Positions 24,492 through 35,848 of a stretch of DNA of 64,000 bases are shown in pieces. The translations under genes and the position numbers were made by a program. The DNA comes from Leptodontidium sp. MPI-SDFR-AT-0119 (taxonomy: Eukaryota > Ascomycota > Leotiomycetes > Helotiales > Leptodontidiaceae). The number at the start of each line of letters is the position of its first letter. Position 1 is the first letter of the stretch. The stretch is taken from positions 4,836,001 through 4,900,000 of the forward strand of contig JAHLEZ010000002.1 in the NCBI GenBank assembly GCA_020726505.1, given 5' to 3'. Below the pieces are notes generated by a model. That model saw nothing but the letters and a program-made list of their open reading frames with translations, ran no database searches and was not told the DNA's origin.

Positions 24492-25374
24492 ATGGCGGGA
24501 GCAGGAACAACAATGCAGGCCATGATCTGGTCCTCCACTATCCCACTTCACATCACTCACCCCTCCTCCTCCACGCCGTACCTAATCTCCGTCCCCCGGA
24601 TCTCCTACCTGCCCCTCCTCCTACCCCGCCTAACCTCCTTCTTCGGACCCTGCTCGAGCTTCTCCTACGAAGATATCCTTCTCAAGAACCTCCCCATCGG
24701 TCTACTATGCGACCTTTATAGACCAGAGTTACCATGGCGGTTGACGTTGGGAGACGGACCGCTGTTCGATATCCATGATACTTTTATCAACAGCGTGAAA
24801 GAGGTTCGTGACACCCTATCCTCTGGCAGATATACTGGGATGTGAGCTTGAATACTGATGGATTTCCACAGGCGGATTTCATACGCAATGGGACTGCAAA
24901 GGGGATAATGTCCATGTCAAAAGACAACTCAACACAGCTCTGGAATTCCGTGCAAGATAGTCAGTTCCCCTTCCAGTTCTATGCAAACAACCAGCTGATA
25001 CCCACCTCCCAGACGACCTCACAACCCACCTAAAGATAACGTCCATCCTTCTTAATCCCTCCACGCCCCTCCGCAACATCCCCCTCCGAATCTACATCCC
25101 ATCCTCCCCAACCTCCTCCTCACCGCTGGCATCTATCAAGATCGTACAAGCACTCATCCCACCCCGGACACCCAACCGCGAAGTCCAAACGCTAGGAATG
25201 GCGCTGAATGGTATCCTCCCGAGTATTTTCCCCAGCAGGAGGGATGCCATTGTGGCAGAGCCTGTGTTGCATGGTGCAAGCGTGCCGTTTAGAGCCCCGT
25301 TGGAGGAGTTAATGAGGGAGGCGGCGTATGCCGATGGCTGGTTGCATTTGAGTGTTTTAATGATTGATGCTTAA
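24492..25374 (+). CDS. ATG5: Autophagy protein Atg5, with an apparent single-base frameshift
   Basis: Exons: 24492-24803 and 24872-25374, with a 68-nt intron (donor GTTCGT). Recognisable Atg5 blocks in order: IWSSTIPLHI near the N-terminus, TPYLISVPRISYLPLLLPRL, NLPIGLLCDLY, DTFINSVKE spliced to ADFIRNGTAKGIMSMS, REVQTLGMALNGILPS, and PLEELMREAAYADGWLHLSV at the C-terminus. Atg5 is joined by an isopeptide bond to Atg12 and with Atg16 promotes Atg8 lipidation on the phagophore; the lysine of NGTAKG is the likely Atg12 acceptor. Near 25005-25020 the frame of exon 2 runs to a stop (25031-25033), while the conserved downstream part is in the +2 frame. A missing base in the C-rich run there explains this; no GT/AG intron of plausible length does. 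Length without the break would be about 271 aa. Confidence 0.88.
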
Positions 25375-26097
25375 GAAAAATGCATCAAGATTATGGGACG
25401 GGGTAAAAGAAGGTATGCCGCATCGCACTGGGCAGGGAAGGCCCAGTTGAAGCCGTGCTTGGCACCCGAGGATCTGGATTCGAATCGTCCATCCTGCCAC
25501 AGCGTGCTGTGAGATCTGGAGCGCGGTGCGGTTCGTCAAGCATAAAACCCTACCCCTCGGTATGTGACTCACAAGTGGCCGACGGAAAGTATAAGCTGTT
25601 GCCGAAGATTCAGGTCCAGGTTTGATCAGCAGCGTCACCTAGAACTCTATCTACAAGCTGAGTCATCTCGACTGCCATACCCTTCGTACGTATCCGGGAT
25701 CCCATCATGTATGCATGCATAGGATACAGATATGCTTTTACGAAACAAGAGATAATATCATGACTTTATGAACTTCGGATGCCATGCCACGCAACATCGT
25801 ACCCATCGCAAGGATAGGGAGGAGATGGGATAGATCGTAGATTTATTTCTTGGGAGAATACAGTACATTAGAATAGATTTCTGTAATTTGAGATGCACTG
25901 AAACGACGGATTGCAGTGTAGAAAGGGATGTGCTGAGAAGAGATTCGTTCAGACGTTATATTCATGCAACGACTTCGTGGTTTCCAAACACCCACCATCT
26001 CCGCCTCCCCAATCCAAAGAAAAGGCAAATTTAACCAAATTCAACCTCCAATCATCAATCTCAAACCCACACACCACTACCACAACAACTAGAAAAC
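25375..26097. other. Convergent intergenic region
   Basis: This stretch lies between the 3' ends of ATG5 and the sugar transporter gene. It contains a hairpin-rich segment at 25431-25498 that superficially resembles a tRNA cloverleaf but lacks the T-loop geometry. No gene is supported. Confidence 0.5.
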
Positions 26098-28170
26098 TCA
26101 AGACTCATGCTCAGCCCTATACTCCCTCCCCTCCGTCTTCTCCTCCAAAGTCTCTCCCTTCGCCACACCAGCACCAGGACCGCCCAAACCGCCCTGCTGC
26201 GCCATACTCGCCCTAAGGGTCCTAAACGTCGTGGTAGGCTGCCAATTTACACTCTTCCTCGCAACGCTGACCTCATCGTACAACTCATCTACCTGCTCCA
26301 GCGTCAAGCCTTTCGTCTCGTAGATCATGAAGTACACGAATGTTATGCAGAGGAAGCAGCATGCGAACCAGATGAAGAAGATCTTGGCTTGGAGGTTGGC
26401 GTTGCCGGAGCCCCTAGAGAGAGGGTGTTAATGCGTTGTTTTTTGTTGGTGGGATTTAGTGAAGAGGGGATTATGGAAAGAGGGGGGGAGGGAGGGAGGG
26501 AGGCTTACCAATTCACGAGATAAGGTGTGCTATATGCGATAGCCCAGTTAAGAAGCCAGTTCGTCGCTGTGGTCATAGAGAGCGCCTTTGCTCTGACTTT
26601 CAGTGGGAAGATCTCGCCTGTTACAACCCATGCGATTGGTCCCTAGATTTCCGACATTAGTATACCGCTCGTGGTGCAAATACATGAGAGGACGTCCTTA
26701 CCCAAGTTGAAGCGAAGAAAAAGATGTAGATGCACACGAATGCAATGGAAGCCTTTTGCGAAGCCAAGTTCGTGGAGAAAACAGCTCCTGTCTCGGGATT
26801 TTGACCGGTACTTGTTGTGCCTAGGACGGCGACGAGGAGTTGGGAGACGGTCATGCCGATGGCTGGGATGTTGTTAGTCTCGCATATGAGGGGGGTGTAG
26901 GGAGGGGATGACTTACCGCCCCAGAACAAGAGCGGTCGACGGCCCCACTTGTCAATGGCGTATAATCCAGGGATAGTCGAACTGACATTGACGGCACTGG
27001 TGATCATACTAATAACGAATGGATTGGTAATTCCAGTGTTCTTGAAGAATTGGGTTCCATACTGTTTGTATGTTAGTTGACGGCTAGCCGACTCGAATCG
27101 AGTAACCGATACTCACGTAGAAAATGAAGTTGATACCAGTAAGTTGTTGAAGAGCTTGCAGGAGACAACCAGTTAATTGTCTCTTGAGAACCTTTCCGCG
27201 GAAGCAGTCGATGTAAGAGGACTTCCCGAGACTCAACTCGTACTCGTGGTTTGCCTGAATCTCGCCAAGCTCGTCCTGGATGGCAGCGTGGTCGATGGGA
27301 AGACGTCTGATCTTAGCTAATGAAATAGCGGCCTTCTCTGGTTTTCCTTGCTTAATGAGGAAACGTGGAGTCTCAGGGAGGATGAGCATTCCGATGATCA
27401 GTATGAGGGACCAGGCGAATTGAACGGCGATGGGGATGCGGTATGAGCCAGTGTCTTGACGATCCTTTGTAGAGTTATCGACAATGGCAGCAAGGAGGAG
27501 ACCGATTGTGATAGCGAATTGGTAGGAGCCAACAATAACGCCACGGATCCATTTGGGTGCTGTTTCGGATTGGTAGAGAGGAACTAGGAGCTCAGATTAG
27601 ACAAGTCGAGAGAAGTCAAGCGAGATGACTTACTCAGAGCAGAGACCATTCCAACGCCGAACCCAGCAAAGAAACGTCCAGCAATAAACATTGGCAGAGC
27701 AGTTGATGCGGTTTGTAAGATGACACCGAGGTTGAACACGCAACATGCAGCGATCAGGCCCAACCGTCTACCAAGAAAGTCTCCAGTGGGTGCTGCCCAG
27801 AGTGCACCGAAGAAGGTACCGGCTGAGAGAATGGATACGATCAATGAGGTCTGCGAGGGGCTGACATCGGGATTCCCATCAGAGTTTATGTATCCGGTAG
27901 TAAATTCCTTTCGCCAGTAACTGGGGAGGTAGAGATTAGCAAGTGATTGAAGGTAGCAAGACTCGTTCAGACACCACTTACTCCATAGCAAGAATTCCAC
28001 TGATAGTTCCCGTATCATAACCAAACAACACTCCTCCGAATGCAACGAACAAGCCAATGATAATCTGTAAAGAGTGAGCACAAACGGAAGGGTGGAGCTT
28101 CTGGAATGACACATACAGCAGGCCATGATTTGCCCGGAACGCCCTCGGGCTTCTTCAAAGCGATACCCAT
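26098..28170 (-). CDS. MFS sugar (hexose) transporter
   Basis: Eight exons: 28170-28117, 28064-27982, 27920-27634, 27583-27117, 27061-26917, 26862-26702, 26642-26509 and 26413-26098; every junction keeps phase, giving about 548 aa. Sugar-porter signatures: FGYDTGTISG in helix 1, GDFLGRRLGL between helices 2 and 3, PLYQSETAPKWIRG after helix 4, PETPRFLIKQGK before the central loop, QQLTGINFIFYYG in helix 7, DKWGRRPLLF between helices 8 and 9, and YETKGLTLEQVDELY after helix 12. These match fungal proton-coupled monosaccharide transporters of the plasma membrane. The C-terminal tail is short for a Snf3/Rgt2-type sensor, so a transporter is preferred. The start gives MGIALKKPEG, a common N-terminus in this group. 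The precise sugar is unknown. Confidence 0.93.
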
Positions 28171-30283
28171 TTTGATGATATTTGGTAGACCTCAGGACTT
28201 GAAGTCTGTATAAAGGAGAAAAAGTCTGTGGGAAACGGGGACACGAAGAACTCTTATAGCTCGTAGCTATGAAATCGACTCCGCAGATCAAGTCAAAATT
28301 CCCCAGACTGGGACACGGCAGGAACCCCTCATTCAAGGGAGCTTCAGTAGCCTCGTCCTCCCACTTGGTCTGAACGGGGCAAAGATCGGCCAAATAGAGT
28401 TTCATGATTGGATTTCTGGATCAACAGGTGATGTTGGAATCCCTGTGAAGGAGTCCGCCCAAGCTGTCCTTGCAGCTGACAGTCCAGCAAAAGATGTCGC
28501 GGACACGCCGTCGACGTAACTATTTTAGCAGGGTTGCAACATAAATGGTGGAGGGATGCAGCTATTCGGAATTTCAGAGGATGCTATTCGACAAAAGCCA
28601 TGGTCCCCTAAATTTCCCCTCCATGACACACTCCATTTTCTGGATGCAGATCATGCCCGGGATGTTCTATCCAATGGTGTTGGCACAGCGGCACGGTGAC
28701 ACTTGCCTCCCTTCCCCGCAAACTTTGGCCTAGGTCATGATGAGAATGATGGGCGATATCTGAGGAGTGAGGATGTGGTAGGATCATGCAAATGTTGCGA
28801 TGTATACCTACTGGAAGAGGCTGGATGACTGAATGTTGAGATGCACCTAACGTTGTAAAGGCGTCTCACCATTCTAGGATCTCCACTGATGAGCATGTGC
28901 TTTCGGTCCTTTTTGAAGTCTGAACAGGGTTACAAAAGGTTATTAAAGGTTACTTGAAAGAAGAGCTGGGCAAGGATGCGAGTAGTTAAGGCGACAGTTA
29001 GAGCGAAGACAAGCAATCTGGGGAAGTTGGCAAGTCTCGGCTTTCATGGATGTGGCGCGGCGGGTTTTGACGGCTAGCTGCTTCAGAACTTGGAAGTTTG
29101 TTTGTTTTGTCCACGTGACCGTAAGCTGACTCTCTCTTCATTGTTCGTCCAGTATTCCTTTCCCCGTCAAGTCCTGTATTCACCGTTCCATTACAAGGTT
29201 TCTCTCAATTTTCAAGCAAAAGGAAATGGCAGAGGGCTTCTACTACTGTGAATTGCTCTTCTGTAACTCTTTGAGCCCCCCAAGAACGGCACGGCAAGGG
29301 CTGCATCCTGCGGGGTAGATATTACCTAGGTGGGATACCCTTACCTAGTCCAGGAAAGTCAGTAACTAATCCTCCTATGTGGCAGGTGTAAGATTACGAG
29401 ATGTCTAGGATGTCGTGAAGTAGCTTAAGCCCTCTCTTGGTCTGAAGAGTCTGGATTGACGCCTTAAAGAAGTCGTGTCCGCTATCTCTGTGAAGGTTCT
29501 ACAATGTGGCTTGCCTGGCTGATATTGATTTGAGGCAATTCTGTCGAGCCTTGAAGTAGGCTCTTATAGCTTGCATAAGGCTCAGGAGTCGCCGATGGAG
29601 TGTTTGATAAGAACTAAAACTGAAAGTGGCAGAAGAAGCTCCGAGGTCAAGTTTTGACCATTCGATTTTGTGGAAGTCTAGCCCATCCGAACTGAGGCAC
29701 TTGCTCTGAACGAGGTACAGAAAGACCCGATCACAAGTTATCGTCCTTGTCACAAAAGGTCTCTTCTCTCTATTCGTGTATGCGGCTTCTGCATGCACGA
29801 ATAGTATATCATTCATGGCCTAGTTGCAGTCCGCTGTCCAACAATATTGCAGCTCCCAGCAACCAATCAAGCGAGCTACAACTTATATAATCACTCAGAC
29901 TTCTCATTCAACCGAATTTCCGTCTCTAGTTTGCTATCTTCTCCCTTCGTTCGAATCGTTCCTTATGTCATCTGCCATCTAGTCTAGGATCGGCTGACAG
30001 GTCCACAAAGACACCGGGCCCGATTTGTCCTCTTTCCTCATACCCGAGCTCAACATATACCACTTCGATATCTCCTCTCTGGGACTCTCTAAAGAAATAG
30101 TCTAATCAGATGCTGGAGAAATGATTCTAAAACTGGAAGGAGATCCGCTGATAGGTAATGCTGCTACGAAAGTACCTCTCGTTTGGACTAGCGCTGAGTG
30201 AGCCAATTGTCATCTTTCTCTTTATCAAGCAATTGGTTGTCAGATATGCCCAGTGGCTCGTCCAGGCCCTTTGAAATCGTCAA
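28171..30283. other. Divergent intergenic region between sugar transporter and FAD oxidoreductase genes
   Basis: About 2.1 kb without a supported gene. The open frame at 29499-29816 (-) has no domain features. Both flanking genes are transcribed away from this region, so it should hold their promoters. Confidence 0.5.
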
Positions 30284-30290
30284 TATATAA
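30284..30290 (+). promoter_or_regulatory. TATA-like element of the FAD oxidoreductase gene
   Basis: TATATAA lies 66 bases before the ATG at 30356, with no intervening gene. The position suits a TATA box with a very short leader. Sequence match only. Confidence 0.45.
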
Positions 30291-30355
30291 ATGAGAATTT
30301 CCCCCATGAATCATTAAAAGGCATTGTCTTGAATTCTCTCATTTTGGTTGTCAGC

Positions 30356-31921
30356 ATGGCTGTTTCCCACTTTCTCACAGCCATCAAAGCAGAATTGACA
30401 AAAGAGGCAAAGCTCCTCTCCGATTCCAGCACAGAGGAATTCAAAGTGGCCCTTGAGCGATGGAGCGATCGCGACCTCAAGACTCCAAGTGCGATTGTGC
30501 TCGTAGCTACTGAGGAAGACATCGTCAAGACTGTATGTGATCATCTCACCTAACAGGCGGTGGCGAATTCTTATGATGAGCAGGTGAAACTGGCACTCAA
30601 ATACAATGTCCCATTTGTACCTAAATCAGGCGGTCATTCCGCATGGTCTACAATCGGCCTAGAAGGAGTCATCATCGACCTCAGCAACTTCAACAGCGTC
30701 ACGATCGACACAGCAGCTGAAGCAGTGACAATCCAATCTGGAGTCGTCAACAAACAACTCATCGGAACGCTATACGAGAACGATCTCTGCCTTCGTAAGC
30801 TTCTTGCCTTTTCTATGAGCGTAGAATTCTAGACTTACTTACGAAATACAGCCCTGGGAGGCGGCAATACAATCGGCTCAGTCCCTCAAGCGTTAGGCGG
30901 CGGACTCTGTGCACTCTCCAAAATCTGCGGCAACACATCAGACAACATCCTCTCCGCGCGCCTCATCACCTCCACAGGTGAGCTCATCACCGTCGACGAG
31001 CACACCCCAGACCTCCTCTGGGCCCTCAAAGGCGCAGGCCAATACTACGGTCTAGTCACCTCACTCACACTCCAAGCCTACCCGATCTCCACCCTACGAT
31101 CCCCTGACGGCACCCTCTGGACCGGGACATTCATCTTCTCCGTCGAGAAAATGACCGAGATTGCCTCGCTAGCATCTACATTAATGGACGAGCAAACTCA
31201 CAATTCAGCCAACATCGCCGTCGTGACGCTCAACCCCGAATCAGGAACGCCTTGTTTGCTAATCATGTGTCTCTTCTTCGGCTCGACTGCTGAAGCAGAA
31301 GAATACACTGCTCCCATCAAAGCACTCGGTCCGCTCATAGTAATGGAGAATAGGACGAAGTATTCTGATATCAATGATGGCATGGACGCCTTCTGTGCCA
31401 AAGGAGGCTTCAAGCAATTCAAACTCGCGGGGGCGATGCGCTTTGATCCCGAGCCGTGGGGGGAGATTGCGAATATTTTCGTGGAGTTGAAGGAGAAGTG
31501 TCCGGATGTGGTGTCTGGGGGGTTTGGCTTTGAGTGGGTTACTGGGAGGCAGAAGGTGATTGAATTGGATTCTGCGTGGGCTCATACGGAGGTTAAATCT
31601 TGGGTGTAAGTTCTGTTTCATTCATTTCTTATCTTTTTCTTTCCTTTTATAGTGGCTAAAGGAAAGGTGTTGATATTTCATAGGGAGAGTCTTTCGTGGT
31701 ACACGAATGAAGAGTCGGGACCAGCAGTCGATGAATCTACGGAACGAGCTCTTACTGCTGCAACAAGAAGTTTCAAGAAAGAGGAAATCCACACTTACCA
31801 GAATTTCTCACGAGACAGCAGCTTAGAGAGTCGATTCGGGAGTCAAGAACGAGTAGAGAAGTTGCAAGCTTTGAAGAAAAAGTGGGATCCTAATGGTATA
31901 TTTACGAAGGTGCTACTATGA
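30356..31921 (+). CDS. FAD-linked oxidoreductase, berberine bridge enzyme-like (VAO/PCMH fold)
   Basis: Exons: 30356-30532, 30584-30794, 30852-31605 and 31684-31921; about 459 aa. The FAD-binding domain is clear: PFVPKSGGHSAWSTIG contains the His that carries 8-alpha-histidyl FAD, GVIIDLSNFNSVTID follows, then LGGGNTIGSVPQALGGG and DNILSARLITSTGE. The C-terminus ends with a BBE-type segment (TYQNFS, then LQALKKKWDPNGIF). In bicovalent members the GG-x-N/S-x-x-G loop carries a Cys for a second FAD link; here it is Gly (GGGNTIG), so attachment is probably through His only. No signal peptide is visible, unlike many secreted members, which suggests an intracellular oxidase. Such enzymes oxidise alcohols, sugars or alkaloid-like metabolites; the substrate is unknown. 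Confidence 0.9.
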
Positions 31922-32057
31922 CAGTAGAATATCAAACAGGTACCCATGGCCGTCTCCCGTCCCGAACTTTCTCTTTCTTCCTGAATCTCTTGATATTAGA
32001 TGACGAGGAGGGCAAGATAGACCTCGTAATACTCTAAAGCCTCTCCTTTTCTTCATC

Positions 32058-32560
32058 CTACACATGAACCTGTTTCTTACCCCTCGTCCTCTCAGCTCGC
32101 TTCTCTTCTTCACGGCTCAACCTCTTCTTTGTCAGCTCTGCCTCAGTGTCGGCTTCCCTCGCAGCTCTTTCAGCCCTCTCAATAGCCTCATAAGTCATCC
32201 CCACAATCCCCTCAGTCGCCACCCTGACCAACCCCTCCTCTCCTCCCTCAACCCATCAACCTCTCGACCTGATCCCACGATTCATCTTTCTCCTCCCTCC
32301 TCCTCCTCCTCCCTCTCTCCAGATCAAGAATAGCCGCATCGTACCACTCCTTCAACTCCTCGAGTCTCCTCCCCAGACCTTGGATATCTCGATCCCCTCG
32401 GTTAATCTTTGGTTCAAAAACTCAATCTCACCACTCACTTCCCCAAACTCGTTCTTCATTTCTTCAATTGCAGCAACAGCAGCAGCCGCTTCTTCTGCTC
32501 TTTACGCTGCAGCTGTTGAGATTGTGAGATCGGTCGAATCTCGAGGCTTGGGGAGGAGGG
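32058..32560 (-). pseudogene. Decayed coiled-coil protein gene fragment
   Basis: Read on the minus strand, three blocks of protein-like sequence lie in different frames. The first continues across TAA at 32502-32504 into an Ala/Glu-rich helix (EEAAAAVAAIEEMKNEFGEV). A one-base shift near 32395-32405 leads to a second block (RRLEELKEWYDAAILDLE). Another break near the stop at 32248-32250 leads to a third block (YEAIERAERAAREADTEAEL) ending in RTRGKKQVHV and the stop at 32058-32060. All three blocks are charged, helical and coiled-coil-like, so they most likely derive from one gene. No start codon or family could be assigned. No plausible introns repair the breaks. Confidence 0.5.
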
Positions 32561-33106
32561 GAGGGAGGTGGCTCGAAAGAAAGCTTCTGCTAGCTTGCTG
32601 ATTCGGTAAACGAAGTTTATTAACATCTTAACTACAGGTAGGTATACTTCTATATTACTAGTAGTATTCGATCATTGGAAACAAAGGCAGGGATTTTTTT
32701 GATCCGGCTTAAGTAGTATCATGACCCTGATGTATCTATTTCAGAATAAAAGGATTACATCGATGAATTCTGAGATGTAGAACACTACAGCTCACTCCTC
32801 GTTATCCATCGATACTGTCAGTGCAGTCATGTGGATGGAGCATGCTGATTCGATTCCAACGAGACAATTATGCATCTCTACCAATACAAATACTCATCCA
32901 TGAGTTGATTAGCTGGAGGCAGGATGGACTTTCGTATTGGTGGACTCTTGCATGTGGCTTTATGCCTTGATTAGTCTCGCCTGTCGGCGGCCGTGGCCTG
33001 ACTGGCTTTGAGGTCGAACTTGAACTCGAATTTCATCAATACCTACCTGCTGAATTGGACAGTCCTCAGATTTGAATGTGATGCCTGAAGGGCTTGTACC
33101 TCAACT

Positions 33107-33373
33107 ATGCATGGGCCGAGGAAGGGTAACAAAGCGACAGTCATTTTGGCTGCTGTTGCCACGGCTTTTTGTGTTTCTCCTGCCCTGTTTTTGAAGTATG
33201 GCGAGAGTTTGAGGGAGAGAAGTGCTTTTGCGAGGTTTAGTCGGGAAGCGGAGAAGAAGATGAGTGTTTCCAAGGGGAGGCAAGGGAGTAAGGACTCTGG
33301 AGTGAGTGATGAGGGTACTTTGGTGGATGAAGGAGATGTTGAGGCTTTGGCTGAAAGGTTGGCTGAGATTTGA
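33107..33373 (+). CDS. Possible small single-span membrane protein, 88 aa, hypothetical
   Basis: An ATG-initiated frame encodes MHGPRKGNK, one hydrophobic helix (ATVILAAVATAFCVSPALFL), then a charged Lys/Glu/Ser-rich tail ending EALAERLAEI. The arrangement looks like a small N-anchored protein with a polar C-terminal domain. I do not recognise a family, it has no intron, and the frame could be fortuitous. Confidence 0.35.
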   Translation: MHGPRKGNKATVILAAVATAFCVSPALFLKYGESLRERSAFARFSREAEKKMSVSKGRQGSKDSGVSDEGTLVDEGDVEALAERLAEI

Positions 33374-34611
33374 GAATTGAATGGCGAGATTTCTGGAGAA
33401 AGTTAGTCCTTCGGTTAGGTATTGTTGTGTTGGAGTTCCAAAAGTAGGGAGGTAGTGGGGTAAGTCCAATGTTGTATCGGATGTATTAAATTTTCACGTA
33501 TGTCACACCATGACTCTCAAAAACCATGGCAACATACAAAATATAATAAGAATCCCTCCACATAGCATGTACCTCTTGCAGACAGGGGTTTTAATGTTCG
33601 AATTACCATGCACCAATTGATGGACCTTCTCGTACTTCAAGTTCAAAGTCTAGCGAATCACATGGCAAGCATATGAAGCACCTCACTAAACAATCACCTC
33701 TGGCTTATACTCCGTACATCAAGTCGTTGGACTTTGAGTCCTCGCGAAGACGAAAACTCTGCGCAGTGCGATATACCGCAACCTTAGAGTCTTATATATA
33801 AAAGTCTTCTAGTATATTAATCGTACGGATCTTACAAGCCCTTTCTTATAATATTTCCTCACCACTCTTCTAACCCTTTCAACTCTTCCTCGCAGCCTTT
33901 CCCCGCAGCCTTTCCCCGCAGCAGTTTTTTTTTAAAAGAAAAATAATTAAAAAATAATATATATATTATTTGTTCTTCCTCGCTCCCCTTGGTTGCAACT
34001 CTTAACGTTGATTTCTTCATAAGTGGAAATAATGGGCTTTAACACATTAAGACGTGAAGATTTGTCTGTACGATTTTTGTGCGATAGGCTCAACTCTGGA
34101 GAGAATTCAAACATGCAAACCCTAGTCGGCTGGGTAATTCAGACATGGCATCCCAAGTAAAACCTGGCGAATAATTCGTCATGCATTGAGCCTAGGAACA
34201 GTAACGCGACTTGGACTTCTCGGTTGTCAACGGGCGAGATGAAAAAACCTTCTCTTCCCCCTATTACCCTCGTATCAACGTTCTACATATAAAATGGACC
34301 AAAGACACGCAGCTCTGAATTCCCGAGCGCTCGCCACTCTCCTTGGTCCGAGCGATCGAGTTTCAAAAATCTTGGATGGGTTTGGAGACTTCTGCTTCGC
34401 TGTTGAACCTTTCCGTTGTCTGGAATGCACCAGCCGGTTTCTCATTTCACGATGACCATGACGACCCTATATATAGAGGTCTGAATAATGATGTCATGCC
34501 TCACAGTCGGATCATGTCTGGGCGCAGGATCCCAAATGTTGTAGATCAACCTAGGTAGATACCTAAAACACCCTTCGCAGGAATTGGAAAGGCCAGCTCA
34601 TATCACATTAT
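33374..34611. other. Intergenic region with AT-rich tract
   Basis: No gene is supported. A 13-base unit (cgcagcctttccc) is repeated about 2.5 times at 33891-33922, directly followed by a very AT-rich segment at 33925-33971. The rest is unremarkable. Confidence 0.5.
33891..33971. repeat. 13-base tandem repeat followed by an AT-rich tract
   Basis: cgcagcctttccc occurs at 33891-33903 and 33904-33916, with a partial third copy. Poly-T, poly-A and TATATATATT sequence then spans 33925-33971 and is almost free of G and C. It could be a nucleosome-free or replication-prone element, or a degenerate poly-A end of an old retro-insertion; neither can be shown here. Confidence 0.6.
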
Positions 34612-35589
34612 AGGCTCCAAGGATCGAACTTTCCACTTCTCAAGTTCCCAAGATATGTTCGTGATTTGATCTACTACTGCTTGATTGAACCATTCCGGAA
34701 CCCGTGGAGAAATGATTGCATTGAAGTCGCGATTGGGCTCGTTCAAAATCGCAGATATCATCCGTTCCGCAACGGGTATCCTGTGTACATCCCAGTCTCT
34801 GTTGAAAATCCTAACGCCCCCGGCTTTCATTTACTTGAAGATCACTATCACATTAACTTCGAGGACTTCGAAACTCTTCGTGCGCTGTCCCAAGTGAACC
34901 ACTAGATCCGCGCTGAGCTTGGAGCAGCTTTTTGGAGCAACGTCTACATCGACCTCGATCATTGGGAGTATTTATTCATGGACTTCTTGGAAGATCGACC
35001 GTCTGTATGTTCTGGTATCAAGAGATTGCGCATGGAGTGGGACGGCGAGTATTCGCCCCATTGGCTCGACGATAAGATAGTAGTCTTCTGCGAGTATGTC
35101 TCAGAACATCTTGAGCTTGGTAACCTCGTTTTTGTCTTCAGCACTACCGTGTCGGTTGCTCGGTACCTTCTTGCTCACGATGACGTGAAATGGGTGAAGG
35201 CATTTCGAAAGATGAAGGTTAAAACGCTACAATTACACCTTCATCTTGAAAACGATGAAGCCAGCGGGCCCGATGTCGCAGAAGATCATGCCGTCGATAA
35301 TATCGAGGATGTCGATGACGTTCAGACAGACGAGGAGCCTGATTCAGAGCATGATGCAAACTCCGCAGATGGAGCATCTGATGGTGATGATTTTGACCAG
35401 GGAGGAGACGGAGGATCTGATGACGATGCCTTTCTGAACAGTGAAGATGAATCTGAAGCAGCACGTGAGTCGCTGATACGTGATTTCACGCCCCTCCTTG
35501 AAGCGTTGCTGCGACTTACGGAATCATCGGACTGGATATCGGAAGAGCAGCGATACCTTGACGCGAGAGCTCTTCTGGTTGCGCCCTAA
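34612..35589 (+). pseudogene. Hypothetical protein gene of F-box/DUF-like type, interrupted by TAG
   Basis: The frame reads LLKFPRYVRDLIYY near 34636, similar to the PREIRD-x-IY motif opening many fungal F-box-like hypothetical proteins. It continues to FETLRALSQVNH, meets TAG at 34903-34905, and goes on in the same frame with IRAELGAAFWSNVYIDLDHW to 35589. Downstream are about 203 residues after ATG 34978, including a long Asp/Glu/Ser-rich acidic stretch (about residues 85-155) and a helical end. Homologous proteins normally run through this point (SQVN-x-QIRAE is a common pattern), so the stop is probably a nonsense mutation, perhaps from CAG. No upstream start codon is present in frame after the TAA at 34564, so the 5' end also appears lost or lies in an unseen exon. 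Confidence 0.55.
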
Positions 35590-35848
35590 GAGGACGAAGA
35601 GGGAGAATGAATAGCTACGAACGGCAGATCTGTGAGTACCACCTTTCCATTAAGACTTTCGCCGAAATTGCCAAATCAAGAAACCGAAAAGTTGCTGACG
35701 GGTCAGAGAACATGAAAGGGAGCAGATATGAAGCATATCTCTACAAAAGACAAGTTGACATTCTCAAACCACGAGGTCTTTTTGGAACTTAGCCCGTGAC
35801 TTTTTCCCCTTTTTTCTCCAAGGGTTGTTTCTTTTTGCAAACTATCCC

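Noticed and set aside
25431..25498. tRNA-like cloverleaf: 7-bp acceptor-like stem, D-arm-like and T-arm-like hairpins, TTCGAAT
   Set aside because: The T loop is shifted by one base when the stem pairs, U33 is missing, the anticodon stem has a mismatch, and total length is only 68 nt. Probably coincidental hairpins or an unrecognisable relic.
12422..31921. Possible secondary-metabolite cluster (zinc-cluster regulator, MFS transporters, FAD oxidase)
   Set aside because: No polyketide synthase, peptide synthetase, terpene synthase or prenyltransferase is present, ATG5 and a sugar transporter intervene, and the genes are far apart.
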